Assembly (NCBI GenBank): GCA_036346255.1
Contig: CM070632.1
Coordinates: forward strand, 19,733,408-19,797,407
Length of the DNA: 64,000 nucleotides
From: Ampelocalamus luodianensis
Taxonomy: Eukaryota > Streptophyta > Magnoliopsida > Poales > Poaceae
Reading direction: 5' to 3'
In this document: positions 1-12,500 of the stretch, one piece after another
Numbering within the stretch: position 1 is the first letter of the stretch
Layout: every line of letters starts with the position of its first letter
The notes under the pieces: generated by a model
Told to the model about the DNA's origin: nothing
Database searches by the model: none
The model's input: only the letters and a program-made list of their open reading frames with translations
Program-made: the position numbers and the translations under genes

Positions 1-3000
1 TTAATCCTAAAGTCAGCAAGTTCGAGTTAAAATTTCATAAATTTTGGAGTTGATTTGATGCCTCAATTAAATCCCCAAAGTTTCAGGTTTAAAAATCAAA
101 CCCTAACTGGTTTGCACTGTTCATTGGACTCGAGTCAGGCTCGGGCTCGAGTCACTTGACTCGGCGAGCCAACTAACGCGCCGCGCCAGCTTCAACGCAG
201 CGCGCTATCACCGTTGGATCTCCATCGAGCGGCTCTCATTCGTGTAAGCATTCGGACAACTCGGTTGCCATCGATTCTCGGCCGTTGGATCTGATCCAAC
301 CATCGCGGATCTATGCTTTCGCGTTAGCCGTTTTCAAATAGCGATCACATCGTGGTCGCTCGATTCTAATCCGGCGATCGACGATCGAGTGGGTTGGGCT
401 CGACCGCGTTAGCCGTTGAGTCCGAGCGTTCTGTTCTCTCTCGCCGATGGTGGGCCCGGCGTGGCGGTCATCTTCCTCCTCGCGTGCGTGTGCCTGTGCG
501 CCGTGGCGAGAAGAGAGGAGGCGCGATGCCTTGTCACCTCCTTGAGCCCTTTAAATGGCTCCCTCTGCAGCGCATTAATTGCTCGTCGTGCGGCGCCCGA
601 AGTCGTCGAACTCACGGCTCTGCCGCTCGGCGACGGACACCTTCTTGTGGACGAAGACCATCCATGAGCATGTGCGGCGCTGCTCTCTTCGTCCCCTCGG
701 CTACTTAAGCCCCTCAAGACCTTGAGTAGCTTTCTTTACACCCCCTTGAGCTCCAGCGTGCACTCTCTTTGCTTGCTTGAGCCCAAATCTCCAGAACCCT
801 TTCGCGCCATTGTTGGTAGGAGCTCCTCGGTGCAACCCGCGCTCAGTGGTTTTCTTCCCTTCTTTTGCTTGGTTTGTGTCCCTTACTTCTTGGAGCAAAA
901 CCCTAACTTAATTGTAGTTCGCTTTCACGACGGCTCAATTTTGGGGAATTGCTACTGGCGAATCACCCCTTCTTCCTCCTCGCCGGTAAGGAGCTCCTTT
1001 TTCTAATTCCTTGCTCATGTGGCATCTCTGAGCTATTGGGAAGATGTTGTGATGACCCGGTCTCCCCCATTTTGCTCAGGCCGTCGTCTCCACTTTTTCT
1101 TCTTGGTCTGGCGCGCTCTTCGTCGCCGGGTGCTCCGACCTCCTCGGCACCTCCGCATCCTCGGGTAGCCTTCTAGTAGTCCCTAGAAGCCGTGGCACCC
1201 GCTTACCGGATGCGGAACTTTGGCGTTTCGCATTTCGGCCGTTTTGGTCGCCGGCGCTCATCGCCGACTCACCGCCGTTCTGGGCCACCACCGACGGTGT
1301 GGATGGTCCCGGTGTGTGCGTTATGCTATTGCGGTTCCATTTTGGCATTTAGCTCCCGCCGCCGTGCCTTGGGTCGCCGGTGACAAGCCGGGGAACACCC
1401 TCGGGTTCGTTGTCGGACGAAACGCCGATCTTTGTAATATCGTTCGGACACAGTAATGACGTTCATTAATGCTAATCATTGTTAATCATGGGTTAGTAAT
1501 CATTAGCTGTCCTAAACCCACCTCCTCAGTCACTTGCATGTGGGCCCGCACTTTTTAATCTCCCCGTGCGCTAACCCACGTGTGCGTGGCCCACGGTCAC
1601 TGACCTGTGGGCCCGCCATCTTCAAACCCCCCCTGTGCGCGTGTGTTTAAACCCGGCATGTTACTTAGCGTCACTGACCAGTGGGCCCCTATTGTCAGTA
1701 GTCCCTGTTCAAATCGTAAACGGCCCAATCAACCTCAGCCGTTCGATCTTGGATCGTGGCGGGATCGTGGGAGCAATTGGGTGTCCGGCTCCTCAATCCC
1801 AGCCCTTCATCGCTTGATCGACGGCCCGATGGGCGGGCATCCGCCGGTCCGATTGCCATCTCGATCGGGTGTTGATCTTGATCCAACGGTGAGCCTCCGT
1901 GGGTCTTTGTCGGGTGTCTTTGTCGCGCGCGCTGCGTGTGGCCGTTCGATCCAGATCGACGGTCCATAATCAACCACGTCTTTTCTTTCGGTTAAGGGAT
2001 ATAATTTCCTCGGTAAGCTTTATCTTTCCACTGAAAATGTTGTTAAAACTTTAGAAATTCATATCTTTTTCATTATAGATCCTTTTTGGGTGATTTCAGT
2101 AGTGTTAATTTTCTTTTAGGCTAGAGGTTAATCTAGAAATGTTTCCAGGCCCTGTTAAGAACCAGAAATGTTGTGAATCGATTTTAGCCTTTTCAGCCTC
2201 TATTAAATATTCCAAAAATGCTATAAAAACTTAGAAAATCTATAACTTGTTCTCTGTAAGTCCAAATAGAGCGAACTAAATTTTGTTAATTTCCTTTAGG
2301 GATGAACTTTAGTGAAGGACCAGTTTGCTAGTGGTCTTTGCTACTGATATAAAGGATGTCCTAGTTTTAGAACTTAGAAAAATCATAACTAATTCGTTGT
2401 AACTTCAAATGACCTGAAAATTTATATGGATTATCACTATACCAGTAGGTAGCTACCATAAAAGTTTCAGTTTCAAAATCTTTCTAGAAAATATTTTTGC
2501 TACAGTGCTAATTATGGCCGAAAATAGGTTTTTAGGGGATATCTTTTGCACCACAAATCCAAATTAGGTTTTTCCAGTTTCTATGTCTAGGTATATTAGT
2601 ATTTTACCTTGGGTATAAATTTCGTCACATTTGGATAATTTTTGCTTGCTCTTTCGTTTAAGTGTTGCTCGTCTTATTGGTTGTTTTCGCTCTTTCGCTT
2701 AGGCTTCGACATTTGCGGTAACCCCGAGAACGACCCTCCGCAACAAATTGAGCAACGACAAGCGAGGCAAGCGGTTTGATCATTTCCATTGATCCCATTA
2801 CTTTTAAAAGTCTAATATTTTGTTTAACTTCTATGTATGCAATGCTAATTTGTTGTTAAATTGATTAGTTAATCCCCTAGTTGCATAATCTGTAGGTAAA
2901 TGATTATCCTCTACTACCTGAGCCTAGGTTATTTGCTGTGATTAGAGTTCGTTGGATGAGCTCTTGTCACTTAGTAGATTTCGAATAAATATTGCTTAGT

Positions 3001-4337
3001 CATGCCTAGTATCGGTAGTATTGGGCGATCATCGACTTAGTCGATGATCTTGATCACACAACTACTTATACTACTCCATTATGTCCAACCCTTGTGTTTT
3101 ATTGATTTACAAATCAAAAATCAAAACAAAACTATATCTTGACTTGGGCACAATGGTATGTTGATGTGATCTGTTGGGTGTGTTGGAATGGTGCCTAAGT
3201 CCCCAAGGACCGAGTTACTTGTGTCACTAAGCCAAGCGCTTATTGCGTGCTAACCACACGAGGGGGATATGGAACCTCTCTTGACTAAGTACTTTGGGAG
3301 GTGTTAATTATGAGCTGGTTGGTGGGTGTGTTCTTGTGTGTGTGTGTGGTGTTGGAGGGGAGCATTAGCAGGCCGGTTAGGCTGTCTAATGTGTCCTTCT
3401 CCCGTGGGTTGCGGCTCTTAATTAGCATCGTCCATTGGAAAGCGTCTTGTTAGACTTAGCCATGCCTGCATACCAAAGGAAGTGTGCTAACCGTGGCTGG
3501 TGGAAAGGCGGTCTATCGTGTGGTACATTGGTACACCCCCAGGTTAAAACTATTCGAATAGCCTCGTCCTAGGTTATGGACATGCTTGGTAAGGTCGTGC
3601 AAGAACTAGACTACAACCTTTTAAAAAAAAACTTAAACTTGACACGGGTGGTATGAAGGGGTACTTCATGCTATTGTTGTGGTGACTATGGGTTAGTCAC
3701 TTCTAGGTTGGTGTTGTCATCTATCTATTGTTATAATTGTCTCTCTTTTATTTGAACAATAAAAGTTAATTGCAAACTTGCTTTGAATCTATTACCTTAT
3801 TGCAAATAGAAACTTGCTTTATCTTTGAAAACAAGTCGAGCCTCATCCACTTAAATAAAGCTTGCATGTAGTTAATTATAGTTACGTTATCTCACACGTC
3901 AGGTCTTGCAGTACAAAAACAAGTTTTGTACTCATCTGCTTTACTTAATATTAATTGTTGCAGAGGAAGAAGGTGAGCCCCAAGGGCCTCACTTTTGTGA
4001 GTCAGTTCTTGGCGCTGTTTGGGACGATTAGCTTGGCGGTCGGTTGGTTGCCTTGTGGGTAAAGGCACACCCATTTTGCTTCCATTGTGTATTTACTTAT
4101 TTGTATGACTTTTGGCGGTCGGCCTCTCTTTTATAATAACGCTCTTTATATTATCTATGTCTTTCATTGTTGCTTTTGCTTGGCTCTATGTGTATGAATG
4201 GAATTGATGCATGATTTTGTAGCGGTGTGTATCTGCAGTGGGAAGTATACATATCTCGAGGCTTGGTTTATTTGATTTGTCTTTTAGGACCAAGTGGATG
4301 GTTAAGCAGTACAAGCCGAATAAACCGGGTCCTCACA
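1..4337 (+). repeat. 5' LTR of element A (first ~370 bp missing)
   Basis: Position 1 aligns with 9903 of the 3' LTR. The LTR ends in tcctcaca at 4337, just before the primer-binding site. It contains ccgttggatc-type motifs (about 180-440 and 1720-1970), a short GT run near 3340, the 12-bp palindrome ctattcgaatag at 3550-3561, and an aataaa-like signal near 3755. Compared with the 3' LTR there are many one- to three-base indels. Short reading frames inside it are not conserved between copies and I do not call them genes. Confidence 0.92.
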
Positions 4338-4341
4338 AAGT

Positions 4342-4353
4342 TGGTATCGAGCC
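4342..4353 (+). other. Primer-binding site of A (initiator tRNA-Met type)
   Basis: tggtatcgagcc lies four bases after the LTR end. It resembles the usual plant complement of initiator tRNA-Met (tggtatcagagcc) but lacks one base. The same form occurs in A2 and E, while B and C keep the full sequence. Confidence 0.85.
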
Positions 4354-5101
4354 ATTCCGACCGTAGTAACCCAAGCTTGATCGTCTTTAGGATATTTTGG
4401 AAAACTTAATTTCAAAGTATCAAATGATTTATGAAAGCTTAAGTAAGTTCTCGATTTTATTCCTTACCTATCTTAGCTTTCTATCTCATCTTGCTCTAAT
4501 TTGAGTTTAAAAGTTGTCCTCCTTTCCTTCTCTCAAAAGATAGTCATTATCGTTTAAATGGGGTTTTGGGAACCAATGAGTTTGGCAAATTGAAGTGTTA
4601 GCCGCCTCTACAAGATTTTGAAGCTTCGAGTTGAAGATTTCGGCTAGGAGGCTTGGATGCGAAATCTGGACAGCGAGCATTCAATTTCCGGACAGCAGGC
4701 TCAAAGGTTCTAAATAGGGTAGAAAATGAGAGGTTAATCAACTAAAACTTGTGGGAATAAAAGGGTAAGATGTGATACTAGTTAGCTAAGTATCTAACAC
4801 CTATTTCACTGAGTTAACCTTGCTCTCGAGTAGTGTTAGACTTGTTGTAGTGTGCTGAAATTTTTATCTTCTCACACTAATACTCGTTCATTCAATACGG
4901 GTTAATGGTATTGAGAAGTTGAGCTTGGTTTGGAGTTTTCTTGCTGTTTTGGAGCTTCTTTGGAAACATTTAAAGTTTGTTTACTTGCTGTTCTTGGCTT
5001 TCGGTTAGGGTGGTATCTCATTCCCCTAATCGTTAGCTTTTCGCTTTCATCAACTTCTAGTATTAGTGCTTTGGTTTCTAACCTAAATTTTTTGAATCAG
5101 G
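4354..5101 (+). other. Leader between PBS and gag of A
   Basis: This 0.75-kb stretch is closely matched in A2 (55213-55956). It shows no conserved reading frame and probably serves as the untranslated leader of the genomic RNA. Nothing else is recognisable in it. Confidence 0.6.
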
Positions 5102-6180
5102 ATGGCTGGAGGTACTCGTAGCGGCCGTGGTCGTGACTGGTTTGGATGAGGAGCTCCGCCTCCTCCAACCATGGTGAGGTCCTTCTTCGATCGAGCGCAA
5201 CCGTTCGGAGGGCGGGAGGGTCTGCTGGATGTTATTGCGCGCAACACCTCCGCCACGACCGGTGCCTCGGGATCCGGCGGGGCGACATCGATCTCGTGGG
5301 GCCTTGCTGAATTTCTTCGCACGGCCCCACGTTCTCCGTGTCCGAGGACCCATTGGATGCGGATGACTGGCTGCGTCAAGTTGAGCGTAAGCTCGGCGTT
5401 GCTCGATGCTGGACCAGACAGGCACTCTTTGCCTCCCATCGCCTTCGGGGCGGCACTCTCTGGTGGGAGAACTTCTTGGCCATGCGACCGCCGCCACACC
5501 GTCTCTTGGGATGAGTTCGGACGGCGTTCGTCGAGCTCACATCCTGCCGGCTTGATGAAGGCAAGAAGAAGGAGTTTCTCGCGCTCAAGCAAGGGCGTAA
5601 GTCGGTGATGGAGTACATGCGAGTTCAACCACTTGGCTCGTTATGCTCCATCCGAGGTGGCTACCGATGAGGCCAGCGGAGAAGTTCATGGAGGGTTTGT
5701 CTGAGGAGCTGCAAGACAAGCTCTCCATTGTGGACTTTGCTGACTTTCAGGCTTTGGTGGACAAGGCCATTGTTGCTGAGCACAAGGCCAAGGCGCTGGG
5801 CGAGTCCCGCAAGCGCAAGTGGGAGGCCCAGCGGTCTGCACAGGCCGGCCTCTCCCGTCCCCGTGTCGGGCCTACCCCAGGGGCCCGTTCTGTGGCTTCA
5901 CTACCACCGAGGCCGCCAGCACCAGCTCCTCGCCCTCCGCAGGCCGTGCCCCAGTCACGTGCGCCTGCGAACCAGCAGGGTGGCCCCCGCAATCCGGCTG
6001 CCGGGGTCACTTGCTTTTCGTGCAACCAGAAGGGGCATTATGCCAATAGTTGCCCTAACAGGACTGGAGCGGCCCCTCGTCCTAATGGAGGACGCGGGCA
6101 GGGAGGTGGTCCTCCCCAGGATCAGAAGGTTGTCCCCGCTACCCAAGGCGTGGGTAGTGGCCGTGTCAACCTTATCTCCG
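5102..6180 (+). pseudogene. gag: gag of element A, frameshifted
   Basis: Encodes the capsid/nucleocapsid polyprotein that would assemble the cytoplasmic particle. The start is taken at the atggctggaggt at 5102, matched by A2 at 55957. The N-terminal half is scattered over several frames. From about 5685 one frame reads FMEGLSEELQDKL, typical of plant gypsy gag, followed by a Pro/Arg-rich linker and a CCHC zinc knuckle, CFSCNQKGHYANSC (6012-6053), which would bind RNA. A2 shows the same domain order, with breaks at different places. That suggests small indels, biological or technical, after divergence. Confidence 0.85.
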
Positions 6181-6612
6181 CGAAGGAGGCACAGGAGGCA
6201 CCCGACGTCGTGTTGGGTACCCTTTCGGTTAACTCTTTCCCTGCTACAGTTTTGTTTGATTCAGGCGCATCTCATTCTTTTGTTTCTGAGTCTTTTCTCT
6301 TTGTGGAGGCCTTCTTTTACTCCATTGTTGGTCCCGCTGCTCATTCGCTCTCCCGGTTCGGAGATGAGAGCTGAGTCTGAGTGTAGGGATGTCCCTGTTG
6401 AGATAGAAGGGGTAGGATTCTTGGCAAACCTTATCCTCCTTCGATCGGCGAGCTTAGATGTAATCCTAGGCATGGATTGGTTGTCTCAGCACATGGGACA
6501 AATTGATTGCGCTAGGAGGCTCATCTACCTCACAAGTCCTTCTGGCGAGCAGGTTCGCTTCTCACCGAAGCTGCAGGATCTGCATCTCTTCGCGCTTGAA
6601 GCGAAGCCAGCT
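6181..6612 (+). pseudogene. pol: Aspartic protease segment of element A
   Basis: The retropepsin that would cleave the polyprotein. The active-site motif LFDSGASHSF lies near 6253-6285, in the same frame as the zinc knuckle. A frameshift near 6290, where A2 reads through with different bases, moves the rest into another frame. That frame holds the conserved VILGMDWL at about 6460-6483, the end of the protease fold in plant gypsy elements. The Asp-Ser-Gly triad is intact, but the frame is not. Confidence 0.85.
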
Positions 6613-7486
6613 CTAGATATTAGTGAAGTCCCAGTGGTATGTGACTTTGTTGATGTCTTCCCCGACGACCTTCCAGGGATGCCACCGGTTCGAGACCTCG
6701 AGTTTGTCATTGAGTTGGTTCCCGGTACCGCCCCAATTTCGAAGAGGCCTTAACGGATGGATCCAATTGAGTTGGTGGAGTTGAAGAAGTAGCTGGGTGA
6801 GCTTCAAGAGAAGGGTTTCATCCGCCCTAGCTCATCTCCTTGGGGATGCTCAGCAATCTTTGTCGAAAAGGACAAGGCAGCTGCGCATGTGCGTTGATTA
6901 CCGTCCACTTAATGAAGTAACGGTAAGAACAAGTACCCTTTGCCCGTATCGATGACCTCTTTGATCAATTAACTGGAGCTCGAGTCTTCTCAAGATTGAT
7001 TTGAGAGTGGGATATCATCGAGTTCGGATTCGACTGAGGATATTCCAAAGACGGCTTTTTCTACTCGTTATGGCTTGCGAGTATACCGTCATGTCTTTCG
7101 GCTTAACCAATGCTCCGCCTTGTTCATGAACCTCATGAATTCGGTATTCATGGAGTATTTGGATAGGTTCGTGGTGGTCTTCATCGATGATATCCTTATC
7201 TACTCCAAGAGCGATGAGGAACACACCGAGCATTTGAGACTTGTGTTGGGCAAGCCGTGAGCACCACCGTATGCGAAGTTCGGCAAGTGCGCGTTACGTT
7301 GAAGGAAGTAGCCTTTTAGGCCATATTCTTTCGGCGGGCGTGGCGGATCCTAGCAAGATCGGCGGCGTGCTTTCTCGAGTCACCACTTGGTCACCGGTTC
7401 GGAGTTTTCTTGGTTTAGCGGGATATTATCGTCGCTTTATCGAGAACTTCTCCAAGATAGCGAAGCCGATGACGGAGTTGCTCAAG
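6613..7486 (+). pseudogene. pol: Reverse transcriptase of element A, broken
   Basis: Copies element RNA into cDNA. Seen: the entry segment VFPDDLPGMPPVRDLEFVIE, then a stop (taa at 6751-6753) where A2 has a Tyr codon. Several one-base differences from A2 follow between 6790 and 7010. Motif C reads FIDD (codons 7180-7191), the polymerase active-site Asp pair. The connection FLGLAGYYRRFIENFSKIAK follows at about 7406-7465. Lesions at homopolymers and C-runs relative to A2 make assembly error a possible cause for part of them. Confidence 0.87.
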
Positions 7487-8120
7487 AAGGACAAGAAGTT
7501 CTCATGGTCCGCTGATTGCGAGGAAAGTTTCCAAGCACTTAAGAAGCGATTGACCACCGCTCCCGTTCTTGTTCTCCCCGATGTCCGTCGAAGCTTCGAT
7601 ATCTTTTGTGACGCTTCTCGTCGAGGCCTCGGTTGTGTCCTTATGCAAGAAGGCAAGGTAGTGGCCTATGCATCAAGGCAATTGAGACCTCATGAACTCA
7701 ACTATCCTACCCATGACTTGGAGTTGGCCGCTGTGATCCATGCACTTAAGATTTGGCGACATCACCTAATCGGTAATCGTTGCGAAGTGTATTCGGATCA
7801 CAAAAGCTTAAAGTATTTGTTCACCCAACCAGATTTGAACCTCGGGCAAAGGAGATGGTTGGAGTTGATCAAGGACTATAATATGGGTATTCACTACCAT
7901 CAGGGCAAGGCCAATGTCGTTGCGGATGCGCTTAGTCGCAAAGCACATTGCAATGCATTGTTGCTTCTGGAGCATCAGCCCCCTCTTCTAGAGGAGTTTC
8001 AGCGTCTCAACATGGGTTTGGTTGAGCATGGTTCCCTCGCTGCCTTGGTTGTACAGCCAACCTTGGTGGATCGGATCAAGTCTGCTCAGCAGTCAGATGT
8101 TGGAGTGAACCGCATCAAGG
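7487..8120 (+). pseudogene. pol: RNase H and linker of element A
   Basis: Degrades the RNA strand of the RNA/DNA hybrid. This is the best preserved part: one open frame runs from 7241 to 8302. The four catalytic acidic residues are present: Asp in FDIFCDAS (codon about 7610), Glu in HDLELAA, Asp in VYSDHKS and Asp in NVVADALSR. The tract NYPTHDLELAAVIHALKIW is typical of plant Ty3/gypsy RNase H. A less conserved linker leads to integrase. I call it a pseudogene only because upstream and downstream lesions isolate it. Confidence 0.88.
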
Positions 8121-9230
8121 AAAATGTCAAGAATGGAACAACCAAGTGCTTCTCCGTAGATGAGCTTGGTGTCGTGAGGTTCGGGCAACGCCTCGTGGTT
8201 CCAAAGGACATGGAGTTGCGGGATTTGATCCTCCGCGAAGCCCACGATTCTCCGTTATCCATTCATCCCGGGGCCACGAAGATGTACCAGGATCTTCGCT
8301 AGAGATTTTGGTGGACCCGGATGCAGAGGGAGATCGCAAGGTTCGTTGCCGAGTGCGACGTGTGTCGTCGTGTCAAGGCCGAGCATCAGCGTCCAGCTGG
8401 ATTGCTTCAGCCCTTGCCCATTCCGGAGTGGAAGTGGGATTCGGTCGGGATGGACTTTATCACTGGTCTACCCCGGTCTCCAAAGAAGAATGATGCCATC
8501 TGGGTCGTCATTGATCGATTGACTAAGGTGGCTCATTTTCTTCCGGTCAAGACTGACCTTCGAGTGGGTCTTCTGGCGGATGTCTACCTAGCCCGCATCG
8601 TGAGTTTGCATGGTGTGCCAAAGACAATTGTGTCAGATCGTGGTTCGCTGTTCACATCTCGATTTTGGCGTAGCCTGCAAGAGGCTATGGGAGCTCGCCT
8701 TTCTTTCAGCTCAGCGTTTCACCCCCAAACAGATGGTCAGACCGAGATGGTCAACCAAGTTTTGGAAGACATGCTGCGAGCTTGTGTCCTTTCCTATGGG
8801 AAGCATTGGGAGAAGTGCTTGCCATTCGCCGAGTTTTCTTATAACAACAGCTTCCAAGCCAGTCTCGGCATGGCACCATTTGAGGCCTTATACGGGAGAA
8901 AGTGTAGGACCCCGTTGAACTGGTGCGCGACGGTGAAAGACCTTTCTTTGGCCCGGACTCGATTAATGAGGCCGAGGGTCAAGTCCAGCTCATTCGTGAT
9001 CGCTTACGCACAGCTCAATCCAGGCAAAAGAGCTATGCGGATCGCCGTCGTCGTGAGTTGAGCTTTGAGCCCAATGACTTCGTTTATCTCAAGGTTTCTC
9101 CTCTAAAGGGTCACCAGCGTTTTGGTGTCAAGGGCAAGTTAGCTCCTCGATATGTCGGTCCATACCGTATTATCGAGAAGAAGGGAGCTGTTGCCTACAA
9201 GTTGGAGTTGCCTGCTGCACTTGCGGGAGT
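8121..9230 (+). pseudogene. pol: Integrase of element A, one nonsense and one frameshift
   Basis: Inserts cDNA into the genome. The HHCC zinc domain begins with two His in LREAHDSPLSIHPG and ends with CDVC. A stop (tag, 8300-8302) interrupts it in frame, and a Gln codon is the likely original. The core then has Asp in GMDFITGLP, Asp in IVSDRGS and Glu in DGQTEMVNQ. The last two are 36 residues apart, as expected for DD35E. A frameshift near 8920-8930, after RTPLNW, moves the C-terminal half into the frame ending at 9492. Confidence 0.88.
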
Positions 9231-9492
9231 ACATGATGTGTTCCATGTGTCCCAGCTAAAGAAGTGCCTCCGTGTTCCAACAGAGGAAGCTCCGTTGGAA
9301 ACTCTTGATGTTCAGGAGGATTTGACCTATCGCGAGCACCCTGTTCGCATACTCGAGGAGGCTGAGCGAAGAACAAGGAACAAGACCATCAAGTTCCTTA
9401 AAGTTCAGTGGTCAAACCATTCCGAGGATGAGGCTACTTGGGAGCGAGAAGATCGTCTTCGTGCAGACTACCCCTCTTTCTTTTCCGAGTGA
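9231..9492 (+). pseudogene. pol: Chromodomain-like C-terminus of element A integrase
   Basis: After the conserved GVHDVFHVSQLKKCLR the protein ends with RILEEAERRTRNKTIKFLKV, then a QWSNHSEDEATWE segment and PSFFSE before the stop at 9490-9492. The hydrophobic/aromatic pattern ending in the W-x-x-x-x-x-E-A-T-W-E block is the form of chromodomain found in plant chromoviruses, which steers integration toward particular chromatin. The frame is intact from about 8925. The domain call rests on pattern alone. Confidence 0.78.
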
Positions 9493-9495
9493 ACC

Positions 9496-9531
9496 AAATC
9501 TCGGGACGAGATTTTTGTAAGGGGGGGACGT
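9496..9531 (+). other. Hairpin and polypurine tract of A
   Basis: aaatctcg-gga-cgagattt forms an 8-bp perfect stem (9496-9514). It is followed by gtaaggggggga, the polypurine tract that primes plus-strand DNA, ending just before the LTR. The same arrangement occurs, inverted, in element B at 24600-24635. Confidence 0.8.
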
Positions 9532-9532
9532 T

Positions 9533-12500
9533 TGTAACATCCCCATTTTGGCTTGTGTTTCAAATGTAATAAAATGAGGGTAAATTAAAACTTTTCCTTC
9601 ATCCTTTTACTCTTGAAACTTTTCTGAAATTCTTGTAAAGGAATTTTGGGAAATTCAAAATCAAAATCCTCATTTCTCTCAAGTCAAAACCTTCTGGGTG
9701 AAATCTTGTGTCAAACCCTTGGTAATAATTTTCCTTGGTTCTAGGGTTGCTTGGTAACACCTCTGAATTATTTCATAATTTTTGGAAGTTATTTGAAATA
9801 TTTTAGAGGCAAGTCAAACCTTGGTCAAACCTTTGAAATCACCTTCTGGAATTTCTTGAGGAAAATTCCTTGCACAAAAATCTCTGGAAATTTTATGGAA
9901 GGTTAATCCTAAAGTCAGCAAGTTCCAGTTAAAATTTCATAAATTTTGGAGTTGATTTGATGCCTCAATTAAATCCCCAAAGTTTCAGGTTTAAAAATCA
10001 AACCCTAACTGGTTTGCACTGTTCATTGGACTCGAGTCAGGCTCGGGCTCGAGTCACTTGACTCGGCCGAGCCAACTAACCGCGCCCGCACCGGTTCAAC
10101 CGCGCGCGCGCTATCAGCCGTTGGATCTCCATCGAACGTCTCTCATTCGTGTAAGCATTCGGACAACTCCGGTTGCCATCTGATTCTCAGCCGTTGGATC
10201 CTGATCCAACCATCGCGGGACTGTACCGTTTCGCGTTAGCCGTTTTCAAATCAGCGATCACATCGTGGCCGTCTGATTCTAATCCGACGGTCAGCATCGA
10301 GTGGGTTGGGCTCGACCGCGTTAGCTGTTGAGTCCGAGCCGTTCGTTCTCTCGCCGATGGTGGGCCCGACGTGCGCGGTCATCTTCCTCTCGCGTGCGTG
10401 TGCCCCATGCGCGTGGCGAGAAAGAGAGGAGGCGCGATGCCTTGTCACCTCCTTGAGCCCTTTAAACGGCTCCTATACGCGCATTAATTGCTCGTCGTGC
10501 GGCGCCCGGTCGTCCGAACTCACGGCTCTCGCCGCTCGGCGGCGGCACACCTTGTGGACCGAAGACCATCCATGAGCATGTGCGCGCTGCTCTCTTCGTC
10601 CCCTCGGCTACTTAAGCCCCTCAAGACCTTCAGTAGCTTTCTTTACACCCCCTTGAGCTCCAGCGTGCACTCTCTTTGCTTGCTTGAGCCCAAATCTCCA
10701 GAACCCTTTCGGCCGCCATTGTTGAGCTGGGAGCTCCTCGGTGCAACCCGCGCTCCAGTGGTTTTTCTTCCCTTCTTTTTGCTTCGGTTTGTGTCCCTTA
10801 CTTCTTGGAGCAAAACCCCTAACTTAATTGTAGTTCGCTTTCACAGAAGCAGCTCAATTTTGGGGAATTGCTTCTGCAAGCCGAATCACCCCCTTCTTCC
10901 TCCTCGCCGGTAAGGAGCTCCTTTTTCTAATTCCTTGCTCATGTGGCATCTCTGAGCTATTGGGAAGATGTTGTGATGACCCGGTCTCCCCCATTTTGCT
11001 CAGGCCGTCGTCTCCACTTTTTCTTCTTCGGTGCCGGCGCCGCTCTTCGTCGCCGGAGCTGCTCCGACCTCCTCGGCACCTCCGCATCCCTCAGGTAGCC
11101 TTCTAGTAGTCCCTAGAAGCTGTGGCACCCGCTTACCTGGACTGTTGCGGAGCTTTGAGCGTTTTCGCATTTCGGCCGTTTTGGTCGCCGGCGCTCATCG
11201 CCGACTCACCGCCGTTCTGGGCCACCACCGACGGTGTGGATGGTCCCGGTGTGTGCGTTATGCTATTGCGGTTCCATTTTGGCATTTAGCTCCCGCCGCC
11301 GTGCCTTGGGTCGCCGGCGACAAGCCGGGGAACACCCTCGGGTTCGTTGTCGGACGAAAACGGCAGTGCCGTAATATCGTTCGGACACAGTAATGACGTT
11401 CATTAATGCTAATCATTGTTAATCATGGGTTAGTAATCATTAGCTGTCCTAAACCCACCTCCTCAGTCACTTGCATGTGGGCCCGCACTTTTTAATCTCC
11501 CCGTGCGCTAACCCACGTGTGCGTGGCCCACGATCCAGCGACCAGGCCCGCCATCTTCAAACCCCCCCCCTGTGCGCGTGTGTTTAAACCCGGCATGTGA
11601 CTTAGCGTCACTGACCAGTGGGCCCCTATTGTCAGTAGTCCCTGTTCAAATCGTAAACGGCCCAATCAACCTCAGCCGTTCGATCTTGGATCTGTGGCCG
11701 GGATCGTGGGAGCAATTGGACTGTCGGAAGGCTCCCTCAATCCCAGCCCTTCATCGCTTGATCGACGGCCCAGATGGGCGGGCATCCGCCGGTCCGATTG
11801 CCATCTCGATGCGGGTCGTTGGATCTTGATCCAACGGTGAGCCTCCGTGGGTCTTTGTGCGGGTGTCTTTGTGCTGGCGCGCGCGTGGCCGTTCGATCCA
11901 GATCGACGGTCCATAATCAACCACGTCTTTTCTTTCGGTTAAGGGATATAATTTCCTCGGTAGCTTTATCTTTCCACCTAAAATGTTGTTAAAACTTTAG
12001 AAATTCATATCTTTTTCATTATAGATCCTTTTGTTTGATTTCAGTAGTGTTAATATTCTTTTAGGCTAGAGGTTAATCTAGAAATGTTTCAGTTCTCGTT
12101 AAGAACCGTAAATGTTGTGAATCGATTTTAGCCTTTTCAAATCTATTAAATATTCCAAAAATACTATAAAAACTTAGAAAATCTATAACTTGTTCTCTGT
12201 AAGTCCAAATAGAGCTAACTAAATTTTGTTAATTTCCTTTAGGGATGAACTTTAGTGAAGGACCAGTTTGCTAGTGGTCTTTGCTCTCGATATAAAGGAT
12301 GTCCTAGTTTTAGAACTTAGAAAAATCATAACTAATTCGTTGTAACTTCAAATGACCTGAAAATTTATATGGATTATCACTATACCAGTAGGTAGCTACC
12401 ATAAAGTTTTCAGTTTCAAAATCTTTCTAGAAAATATTTTTGCTCAATTGCTAATTATGGCCAAAAATAGGTTTTTAGGGATATCTTTGCACCACAAATC

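Noticed and set aside
5078..5628. Long minus-strand frames of 139 and 181 codons
   Set aside because: Antisense to gag of A in GC-rich sequence; the matching stretch in A2 does not keep them intact.
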